Below are positions 47,485 through 64,000 of a DNA stretch of 64,000 nucleotides, in pieces. Position numbers and translations under genes: made by a program. Source of the DNA: Amorphochlora amoebiformis (taxonomy: Eukaryota > Cercozoa > Chlorarachniophyceae). The notes under the pieces are model-generated. The model searched no databases, was not told the origin of the DNA, and saw only the letters and a program-made list of their open reading frames with translations. Position 1 is the stretch's first letter; every line of letters begins with the position of its first letter. The stretch lies in the NCBI GenBank assembly GCA_054601695.1, contig BAAHQB010000100.1, positions 1 to 64,000 on the forward strand. Reading direction: 5' to 3'.

Positions 47485-47567
47485 ATATATAATATATAAT
47501 ATATAATATATAATACATATACATATATATATATATAATATGTTTACATAGAGATCTATGTATACAC

Positions 47568-47606
<39 letters not shown>

Positions 47607-47667
47607 TACATTGGATGAATATACGTATATTCATGCACATAAACAAACCTAAAAATTTTATGATGTT

Positions 47668-47725
<58 letters not shown>

Positions 47726-47784
47726 CATTTATAAAATCTATTATTATCTACATTTACATATATAATATATATATACATTTATAC

Positions 47785-47836
<52 letters not shown>

Positions 47837-47872
47837 GTGTATATATATAAATATATCTTTATATATATATAA

Positions 47873-47918
<46 letters not shown>

Positions 47919-48116
47919 TATATATATGTGTATTATATATGTGTATACATATATAATTATATATATATATGTATATATGTATGTGTATGTGTATATTTTT
48001 TATATGTGTGTATAAGTGTCTGTACACATACATGTATGTAATATTTACATGTATATACATACATTTATGTATATATGCATATGTGAGCAATATTAATATA
48101 TACATACATATATATG

Positions 48117-48162
<46 letters not shown>

Positions 48163-48249
48163 TATATATCTATATATCCATATATATATATATATGTATA
48201 TGTGTATTTGTATATACATGCATATGTATATATGTCTATGTATGTATAC

Positions 48250-48293
<44 letters not shown>

Positions 48294-48448
48294 ATGTACA
48301 TACTTATACAAGAACCCTCCAAGATATTCTAAGATATGTGTATATACAATGTCTGCATGTGCAAGTATTATGTGTACATGTACATATATATATATATATT
48401 TGTTTATGTATATATGTATTTTATAAATATATATATATATGCATATAC

Positions 48449-48479
<31 letters not shown>

Positions 48480-48678
48480 CATATATATATACAATATATA
48501 TATATATATATAACTTGTGTTGTTGCAGCCTCTTATACATACAAATATACATAAATGTATATATACATATATAAACATAATATATATATATATGTTGTAA
48601 TATTTGTGTGTACTTTTTCAAGAATAGTTGATCTTCCTCCGCAGAATTTGCACCGTACTTCTTCAACGTCAATTTACA

Positions 48679-48756
<78 letters not shown>

Positions 48757-48820
48757 CATATATATATATATGTACATTTATGTACATATCATACATATTT
48801 GTATATATGATGTATCATTT

Positions 48821-48862
<42 letters not shown>

Positions 48863-49008
48863 CATATATGTATATATATGTATATTTATATTATATATAC
48901 ATATATATATATATATACATATGTATATATATGTATATTTATATTATATATACATATATATATATGATATATGATATCTAATATATATATATATATATGC
49001 ATACATAA

Positions 49009-49044
<36 letters not shown>

Positions 49045-49089
49045 TGTATACTTCAATGTTTCTTATAGATAAGGATGCAGTTTATACTC

Positions 49090-49133
<44 letters not shown>

Positions 49134-49708
49134 GTATGTATATGTGTATATGTATGCGTATATATGTATATATATACATATATTTATACATAACATATAT
49201 ATATATATATATGTATATGTACAGGTACATATTGATTTCAAATACAGATGCAAACTATATATACACCATATTGCACATATGTATATTTGTATAAATATAT
49301 AAACTATGTCTTACATATATATATATATATATACATATATATAAATATATATGTATATATATATATATATATATGTTCATAAACATGTATGCATATGTAA
49401 GCATGTGTACATACATACATGCGTATATGGTATAATATGTATATGTGTGTACATATCGCATAATTATAATGTCACACATTCTAGATATATACATACATCC
49501 ATACATATGTGTATAGAGTATATGCATTGTATATGTAATAGCAAATAACATCAATACACATTCGAATGTGCATTTAGCATAACTTGTTCACGACGCATTT
49601 CGTGATATACATAATATATATGTATGTATATATATATATATTTATATATATATATAATGTATATTATATCGTTTTACACTCAAACCTCCTCACGACCCAT
49701 CTCGTGTG

Positions 49709-49764
<56 letters not shown>

Positions 49765-49796
49765 AGAAGTCATTATATACATATATATATATATAT

Positions 49797-49854
<58 letters not shown>

Positions 49855-49873
49855 TATAATATAATACATACAT

Positions 49874-49919
<46 letters not shown>

Positions 49920-49967
49920 GTGTGTGTATATGCGTTTGTTCGTATGTTTGTAAATATATATGCTTAC

Positions 49968-50024
<57 letters not shown>

Positions 50025-50100
50025 CAACATACATTCAAGTAGACAATATGTTAAATATTTATCTATATTATATATATACATATATGTGTGCGTGTGTATA

Positions 50101-50149
<49 letters not shown>

Positions 50150-50206
50150 TATGAAATATTACTTGGATAAGAACTTCGACGAGTTGAGCATCATTGGAAG
50201 TCACGG
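47407..50206 (-). CDS. Unrecognised minus-strand exons between duplicated units
   Basis: Best exons: 50163-50206 ([14 protein letters not shown]), 48614-48678 ([20 protein letters not shown]) and 47407-47447 ([13 protein letters not shown]), each with AG and GT flanks. Possible small exons lie at about 48522-48540 and 48307-48328. HEMRREQ-like and HEMGREE-like stretches at 49580-49600 and 49683-49703 resemble each other and the exon at 63556-63588, but lack clear acceptors. Phases do not chain fully, so at least one exon is missing. The exons may continue the gene at 60271-63588, split by insertion of duplication unit 2 (inference). No function is claimed. Confidence 0.4.
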
Positions 50207-50218
50207 CTGTATATATAC

Positions 50219-50249
<31 letters not shown>

Positions 50250-50291
50250 GGTATGCATGTGCATAATATTTATTGTATATGATGTATATGT

Positions 50292-50365
<74 letters not shown>

Positions 50366-50445
50366 ATATATATATATATATAAATATATATCTATATATA
50401 TTGATTATATATATGATTACGTGTGTATATAACGTATGCTTACAT

Positions 50446-50492
<47 letters not shown>

Positions 50493-50581
50493 GATATATA
50501 TAGAACATTCTCATATGCAAATATCACTTATAAACACATACATACGCATACATACGTACTACATACATAGATACCTATATG

Positions 50582-50673
<92 letters not shown>

Positions 50674-50736
50674 ATATATATGTGTGTAAAGGTATAGCTA
50701 TCTTTGAATACCAGTCCCTCAAGCCTTAGCACACAC

Positions 50737-51623
50737 CTTTTGCCGGAACACCTTCGTAAGCTCCACCTGGTTTTCCTTCTTGAAAGCCCTGTTCCTGGAA
50801 CATTCGAGATACATCAATGGCTTGCGGATCGTTGTCGTAATAGCCAAAAAATACCAGACGTCTGATTGAAAGCACATTCCCATCTCCCCGACCGGGGAGA
50901 GCTGGAAGAAATCCCAGAGAACACTAGCTGAATACCACGGAACGGTTCCTTCGGGTTATCTAATTGAAAAAGACGAAGATGAGTTGAGTTGGGGGTGGTC
51001 AGTGTGAATGTATGGCAAACTACCCCGAACACATCCTCCAATATAGCTCAGTGTCTCGAAGAGATCCGCAGAGAGCTAAAAGGACACGACAGAATCACAC
51101 ATTCGGACCTGGGACTACGACCCTAAACTCAACGGTATTCCTCACCTTAAACCTAACCCTAACATTAACAGTGCCTAGGTTAACCTTCTCTAAACCCCTA
51201 ATTTTACCATGGACACTTCATCTATAATCAGGATTTCTGCCCTATACCACCGATTCCGCGGTTTGCTGGAGAGACCATTCAAGTGGAATGAGATTCGAAC
51301 AAGCGAACAATACAACAAGGCGAACAAAGTATGCCTTACTTGTTTAGGGCTTTTTTGAGCAGTTCATGTTTGTCTCCATTCCCCATCCCTATCCCCGCGA
51401 AGGAATGGAGAGTTGAACCTGCGACACAAATCATGGTGCTATTTATGCTAATCGCTCGAAATCTCCATTTTCTGACGGCGTGAGTACCTCCTATATGAGC
51501 GGCTGCAATTCCTGTCATTGCTGTGAAGAATACTCCTGTGGACTGTGTTTCCGTGCCCAAGGTGAGAACCTGGGAAGTGTGGATTTCGAGTGTGACTATA
51601 TGTACAAAATATATACATTTATG

Positions 51624-51658
<35 letters not shown>

Positions 51659-51893
51659 CAATATATATATATATATGCATAACAAATACAGCGGAATATA
51701 CCTCTTTCAACTTCTTCAGGAGGAAGGACTTCCCAGTTCCTGCTCTCCCCGTGAAGAACACGTTCTCACCCTTTAGCACTCGGCCTATTACCTCAGCCTG
51801 GCGGCGCGAATATGATTTTGCATTCATATACGTACATTTGCACAGATGAATGTTTATTATGGTAAAATATATATATCAGGTTTTATATAAATC

Positions 51894-51932
<39 letters not shown>

Positions 51933-52853
51933 TATATGTTATAATATTTATACATATAATACATATATATATATATATATACTATATAATCTCTATATAA
52001 CATACACATATGATTATATATTATCGCTACCTGCTCATCGGTGAGCACCTTCTTTGGTGTCGATCCAGGTGGAAGGTACAAACTGATGCATAGATTCACA
52101 CCATTATCTTGACATCAAGTCTATCAAGGCCAACCCAAATTTCAAACCTTGCTAACACTTAGCCACCGCGAACTCTAACCTTCACACACTCTCTCTTAGC
52201 AACTGCTGGCCAAAACCAACTCTAAAGCTAAACCCCAACCCTGAGATCCAGCTTCATACCTTATCATATTTGCGACGACCCTCGGGAGAATCCGAAGCCT
52301 GCGTTCTATAAGGGTTACGATTGGGCACTACCCGACCTCTGCACTCCCTTTTTTGGGACACTTACAACATGTGCCAACCATTTCTTCTGTAATCTTGGCC
52401 TATTGGTGAACAAGGTTAACAAGGTGGTAAGCAAGGTGAAACAAAGCCTCGAACACAATCCCGTGTCGGCAGCTTTCCATACCTTGTCAATTGCGGCATG
52501 ACACTTTCGCTCTAGTCTTGCTCGAAGTGTTTTGTAGTGGGCATTAACGATCTCCGGAGTGGTCTTGCGCTGTGCTTCGTGGAGCTCTTGGAGCTTGCGA
52601 AAGCATTTCCTCTCGTCGCGCTTGAACCGTGCTATCTCCTGAAGGGATATTTTGTCAAAGCCTCATAAAATTATGAATTAACGGGTACACCCACTTACAT
52701 AACAGGACTAGTATTTGGAGTCAATGAACCCTGCTTAACTTATCCTACGACCATATTGCGAAGTCCCTGCCGATTGCAACAGATTGGAATCCAACCAACT
52801 GGATACCTCACACCTCGTAGTTCATCAAAAATCCCGCGCAAATTCAGCCCCAT
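50737..52853 (-). pseudogene. PIF1 pseudogene, 3'-truncated and frameshifted
   Basis: Contains PIF1 exons 1-11 only: 52812-52853, 52483-52638, 52260-52399, 52031-52082, 51702-51797, 51488-51569, 51340-51418, 51208-51265, 51024-51075, 50855-50959, 50737-50794. Exon 3 has an in-frame TAG at 52328-52330 where copy 1 has GAG. Exon 10 lacks one base near 50912-50915, so the [11 protein letters not shown] motif is shifted out of frame. All helicase motifs beyond VFRQK are absent. Walker A and B remain readable. This is the damaged product of the duplication, not a working helicase. Confidence 0.92.
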
Positions 52854-53109
52854 TATAAAAATACCTTTTTGTGTTGTATCTTTGCCTTCAATGTCGGCCT
52901 TACAACCGTCATTTCCAGAAATGCTAACCCGCCATCCTAACGGTGGACCTCCGAGCCGAAAAGTATTTGGACCCGAAAAGTAAAAGTTAGATATGTCACG
53001 CTGACTTGTCACATCCAAGTGTTTTTAGCTTGACACGTGCACATATCTCCATGGTCACGCGCCTCGGCGCTAACCAGCGACCAAAAAGACCGGAAGCATT
53101 ACAATCAAA
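52854..53109. promoter_or_regulatory. Duplicated divergent region
   Basis: 256 bp matching 39725-39975, between the PIF1 pseudogene start and phosphate carrier copy 2. Its retention suggests copy 2 could still be transcribed. Confidence 0.5.
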
Positions 53110-59074
<5,965 letters not shown>

Positions 59075-59733
59075 CTAGACTAGGCCCAAGTTCAACCAGC
59101 ACCGAAGTGACTGACGCAAAATATGATTATCCGAGCCAGTAATACGTTTCGAGCGTTCTATAGTATTTCAAGTCCAGATATAGCTGTGTTTCTTTGCACA
59201 TTTTCGTACCACTACCAGGCATGATGTGAATAGAATGTGGAATCATTCTAGAAATTCTTACCATATTCTAGGATATTGTGTGCTGAACTGGCAAATACAT
59301 GCTGCCGTTATCATAATCAATGCATTAATTAACAGTAACTTAGCCTGAGGCCCTCACATATTAATAATTGCACATTTGCTAGATTTGAAGGTTAGTGTCT
59401 AGAGTGTGTGCGCCTGCTACCGTAGCGGCTAAGTGGCTACGAACGGTCAGGATATACATCTGAGTAATCGTCGTCGAATGTGCTGCCCTTGCTTGTGTCT
59501 ACTACTCTTCCTCCGTCCGTTTCGACCTCCTCGTTAACCTGTGGTTGCGCGTGTTACTATGTCAATTATTAGGTGTACATTTTGTATTATTATTGTTATT
59601 AATTAGCCTCAAAGCTATGTTTAGTACATAGATAGCTATGTATCGTTATAAGAGTGAGTACACTATACTCGCGCATCGTAATATTATATGTATATGTATA
59701 TATATATATATATGTATTATGTATATATGTATT

Positions 59734-59771
<38 letters not shown>

Positions 59772-59855
59772 GTTTATAGGTATATACACGTATATATATA
59801 GATACATATATACACACAAATATATGTACACATGTGTATTATATATGTACATATA

Positions 59856-59887
<32 letters not shown>

Positions 59888-59944
59888 CGTATAAACATAT
59901 ATTATGAATCTCATATATATATATATATATGTATATACATATAT

Positions 59945-59981
<37 letters not shown>

Positions 59982-60135
59982 TGTGATGTATGTATATAGA
60001 TTTTAAATTTACGTGTACAAAAACATACACATATACATATATCTATATCCATCTGCAGATGTTTATTTCTATGTATAGATATCAATATGTCTATAAATAT
60101 CTACAATATACATACATGTGTATATATATATGTGA

Positions 60136-60182
<47 letters not shown>

Positions 60183-60227
60183 CATACATACACGAACACA
60201 TACACAGACACATATATATATATATAT

Positions 60228-60269
<42 letters not shown>

Positions 60270-60270
60270 C

Positions 60271-60635
60271 CGTTATCGTATAATTCTTCGGCTTGAGAGC
60301 ATCGATGAGTTCTTTTCGTGGAAGAATGCCTTAAATATGTCATATATATATATATATATGATATATATTGTATATATTATATATGTACATATCCATATGT
60401 ATATACTGTATATATATATATATATATATTATTATTATACATATTATAATCGTATATATAATAATAATTTTATGTACCTAATGTATAATATATGTAGTAT
60501 ATACATATATATATATATATATAAATACGTTATAAAATATACAATATACATGTTTACATTTCTACGATCTTATATTATTAATAATATTTTATAACTTATG
60601 CAATTTTTATTAATGTACATATATGTATATGTATA

Positions 60636-60679
<44 letters not shown>

Positions 60680-61145
60680 TTGTTATTGTATCGTTGTAAA
60701 TGGCATAGTTCGCATAGGTATCTGTACAGTGCGACATGATAGATACGCCCGAGATCGCTAGAGATCCCGGAGATTGCTCTGAGATTACCTTCCCGGTAGT
60801 ACCGGGTACACCGGGTAGTACCGGGATTCCAGATATACCGTGACACAATGTGACGTCATGCCATGTCACGCTTCCAGAACTTCCGAACATTTGTGTTAGA
60901 GAAGTTAGAATGTTCCTGGAAATTCCAGAATGAACTGCCTAAGAATTTCCCTTTATCATTGTCATAATCCAAAAGGGCAACAATCAACCTCGGACAACTA
61001 GCATACCACTACGCTACCAGAGTTCATTGCCTAGCATACTACCGGTGGGCCGGATCGTACTACCGGCCTGCCGGACCGCTGCACTGACAATATATATATA
61101 TATGTGTATATATATGTATATGTATGTGTATATATACACACACAC

Positions 61146-61214
<69 letters not shown>

Positions 61215-61706
61215 GATATATATATATTCATAATTAATATCCATATACCTGTTTCTTTAGCCCTTTTATACTCCAAAAAGTCTTCATATGCTTCATTCCT
61301 AGCCTATATGTATTATATGTATAATATATATACAATATATATGTATATATATACATATATGATAATATATATATATATATATATGTATGATATATAGGTA
61401 TATATATATGATATATAAGTATATATATATATATATATATAAATGCAAATATATATATATATATGTATATGTATGTATATATATGTATATATATATATAT
61501 ATATACATACATATTAGGGTTAATTAGGCCAGGGTTAAGGTTTATGATTACGGGTTAAGGGCTTATGTTAGGGTTAGGGTTAGAGTTGGGGTTAGGTCAG
61601 GATTAGGGGTTCGGCTCGAGTAGGGGTTCGGCTCGAGTTAGGGTTAGGGTTAGGGTTAGGGTAAGGATTCGGTTAGAGTTTATATATATATATATATATA
61701 TAATAT

Positions 61707-61771
<65 letters not shown>

Positions 61772-61837
61772 CTCTAGCATGAGACTTGTCATGTTAATAG
61801 CTGCTTCTTCGCGTACATCGGATGACAGATCGACCTG

Positions 61838-61870
<33 letters not shown>

Positions 61871-62172
61871 CTTATGTAAGTATACATAAGACGTATAAAA
61901 AAGAAATATGTATAATAACATATGTCAAAAAGATCTATGTTTATATGTTTAAGTTGTATGCATGTATATATATATATATATATAAATATATGTATATATG
62001 TATATAAATATATATAAATTATACATATACATATATATATATATATGTATGTGCATATGTATTATATTATATTATATTATATTATATTATATTATATTAT
62101 ATTATATTATATTATATTATATTATATTATATTATATTATATTATATTATATTATATTATATTATATTATAT

Positions 62173-62217
<45 letters not shown>

Positions 62218-62408
62218 ATTATTACCGTGAGCTCATCTAGGACAGAATCATCTTCCATATGACCCTATATCATATGAACATATATAAATGAATATACATA
62301 TATGTATATATTTATATGTACACACACACACACACATTTATATATATATATATACATATATAAATATGTATACATATATATTTAGATGTATATATATATA
62401 TATATAAC

Positions 62409-62443
<35 letters not shown>

Positions 62444-62628
62444 AATAATACATATACATATATATATATATTAAAAACATACATCCACATATAAATATAT
62501 ACGAATATTATATACACATATATACATATATATATATATATATGTATACATATACATATATGTATACCTTATAGAGTGTATACATTATAGATGGATATTT
62601 ACATATATTTGTACATATATATGTATAC

Positions 62629-62662
<34 letters not shown>

Positions 62663-63294
62663 TAATATCTATATATCTATATATCTATATATATATATAT
62701 ATACATATACATATACATAGACGAATACGTATCCATTTATTTATTTCTTCATTATATAAATATACATATATCTAACATACATATCACAAAAAAACACACA
62801 CACACGCAAGTAAACGTATATACCTTCCGAATTGTCCCTGTAGCTCTCCGATGCGCCCTTGCCTTATCCCTCTCTCTCCTCATAGCTTGACTCGATGGAA
62901 GAACCTTAGGTTAGGATTAGGGTTGGGGTTAGGGTTAGGGTTAGGGTTAGGGTTAGGATTAGGGTTTCTTACACAGAGAGCAAGGAAAAAGGATATTTTG
63001 GGTTAAAATAGGATATTTAAGGTCAAAATAGGCTAATGTTTGGGGTGGGTTAGGGTTACGGTACATGAGGAAAGGGTAGGAGTTAGGGTTAGTGTTAGGG
63101 TTAGCGTTCGGGTTTGGGTTAGGGTTAGGGTTAGGGTTAGGGTTAGGGTTGGGGTTAGGGTTAGGGTTAGGGTTAGGGTTAGTGAGGTGTTAGGGCTTTT
63201 AGGTAAACTATTCTTTGACTATTCTTTGAAAGGTAAGGTTTGTAATAGATGTATATATCTATATATACGTACATATATATATATATATATATGT

Positions 63295-63337
<43 letters not shown>

Positions 63338-63588
63338 TACCTCTTCGTAGGGTTAGGGTTCAAATTAGGATTAGGATTAAGATTAGGGTTAAGGCTTAGG
63401 GTTAGGGTTAGGTTAGAATTATGGTTAAAGTTTGAAATATTATTATTGTGCAGTTTAAGGTTAGGGTCGGCGCTAGAGATGGGTCGGGAACATTGGATTA
63501 GGATAGTTAGGGTTGGGGTTAGGGTTAGGGTTAGGGTTAGGGTTAGGGTAAGCACCTCATTGTAGAATTCTTCTTGAGCCATCTCGTG
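60271..63588 (-). CDS. Unrecognised gene, six chained exons
   Basis: Exons: 63556-63588 ([11 protein letters not shown]), 62824-62904 ([20 protein letters not shown] and more), 62226-62264 ([13 protein letters not shown]), 61772-61834 ([21 protein letters not shown]), 61249-61303 ([18 protein letters not shown]) and 60271-60329 ([19 protein letters not shown]). All have AG...GT borders and the phases chain without a gap, for about 110 residues with both ends open. The product is charged and largely helical. The stretch [20 protein letters not shown] faintly resembles a degenerate EF-hand, but I do not assign a family. The first intron starts gtgcttaccctaacccta and ends cctaacctaag, so it is telomere-like at both ends. 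Confidence 0.62.
60680..61085. other. GC-richer unique block, SINE-like
   Basis: An island in an intron of the gene above, with ccggtagtaccgggtacacc and related GGTACCGG words near 60790-60835 and ctaccggcctgccgg near 61060. On the minus strand, ggtagcgtagtggtatgcta (about 61003-61022) looks like a tRNA D-arm / pol III A box, and gaggttgattgttg follows at about 60978-60991 where a weak B box could be. It may be a tRNA-derived short element. No second copy was found in the window. Confidence 0.35.
61515..61680. repeat. Degenerate TTAGGG block
   Basis: TTAGGG variants with the 17-bp word ggggttcggctcgagta present twice. It is intronic for the minus-strand gene at 60271-63588. Confidence 0.8.
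62059..62182. repeat. (ATATT)n pentanucleotide array
   Basis: About 24 perfect ATATT units, the only clean pentamer array in the window, flanked by (TA)n, in an intron. Confidence 0.93.
62905..63555. repeat. TTAGGG-rich intron
   Basis: Three TTAGGG blocks (62908-62965, 63050-63190, 63348-63550) with (TA)n at 63250-63335, together forming the first recognisable intron of the minus-strand gene. It also has the tandem words ggatattttgggttaaaata and ggatatttaaggtcaaaata at 62991-63030. Confidence 0.82.
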
Positions 63589-63629
63589 CTGGGGTTATGT
63601 ATGTATTTATGGGTATGTACATGTATACG

Positions 63630-63691
<62 letters not shown>

Positions 63692-63774
63692 TCACTATAT
63701 CTATATGTGTATATATGCTTATGTATGTATGTGGATATACGGTATACATATTACACTTTAATGTATAATATATG

Positions 63775-63831
<57 letters not shown>

Positions 63832-64000
63832 TACAACCTACTTACCACACTTCTACTATAGAAGAAGCTGCAACTACAAACATATCTGTGTATACATTCA
63901 CAAACATATATTATAATATACACATGGATGTGTTACATCATATACGTGCTTATACACCCGTGCAATATGTGCATACTTGTGCTTATTATAATTATATATA
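63589..64000. other. AT microsatellites at the window end, no gene seen
   Basis: (TA)n blocks with short unique stretches at 63715-63770 and 63830-63880. No exon with convincing borders was recognised. Confidence 0.55.

Noticed and set aside
51336-51827. Open 163-codon frame with Walker A in the second PIF1 copy, taken as an intact helicase
   Set aside because: The frame reads through what are introns in copy 1, lacks all later motifs, and the locus has a nonsense codon, a frameshift and a 3' truncation.
59400-59460. tRNA gene suggested by tagcggctaagtggctac
   Set aside because: Only a D-arm-like word is present; no acceptor stem, anticodon arm or T-arm could be formed.
60271-60345. Plus-strand frame [18 protein letters not shown] as coding
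   Set aside because: No acceptor is present on the plus strand, while the minus strand has AG and GT borders and joins in phase with the exon at 61249-61303.

Overview
The window is nuclear DNA of an intron-rich eukaryote that I cannot place more closely. It has GT-AG introns, short exons (about 30-160 bp), TTAGGG-type repeats, genes for mitochondrial proteins (a phosphate carrier and the ubiquinone enzyme COQ2) and a secretory-pathway lectin domain. Nearly all long ORFs are artefacts of (TA)n, (GA)n and TTAGGG arrays. The real genes appear only when short exons flanked by AG...GT are read with matching phase and joined.

Layout: (1) 1-1.8 kb, minus: first exons of an unrecognised gene that leaves the window. 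(2) 4-15.9 kb, minus: a protein with an MRH (mannose-6-phosphate receptor homology) domain of the glucosidase II beta / GNPTG type; a signal-peptide exon pair at 18.0-18.3 kb may be its N terminus. (3) 18.5-31.3 kb, plus: a complete 17-exon COQ2 gene, divergent from the signal-peptide exon across 205 bp. (4) 33.1-39.7 kb, minus: a complete 20-exon PIF1-family helicase, with a possible C-terminal extension at 32.6-33.0 kb. (5) 40.0-46.4 kb, plus: an 11-exon mitochondrial phosphate carrier, divergent from PIF1 across 251 bp. (6) A direct duplication of about 9.9 kb (37.5-47.4 and 50.7-60.1 kb) gives a second phosphate carrier with an open frame and weakened splice donors, plus a PIF1 pseudogene that is truncated, has a nonsense codon and is frameshifted. 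(7) Minus-strand exons of one or two unrecognised genes lie at 47.4-50.2 and 60.3-63.6 kb.

Two linked patterns stand out. First, many introns hold degenerate copies of the neighbouring exon edge (the last or first 20-60 bp of an exon with its splice site), set between (TA)n arrays. Most island-type tandem repeats here are of this kind. Second, many other introns are made of TTAGGG/CCCTAA repeats starting right at the splice site, with donors such as GTAACCC and GTTAGGG. The telomere-like tracts of the window therefore mostly lie inside genes. I know of no description of either pattern at this density.
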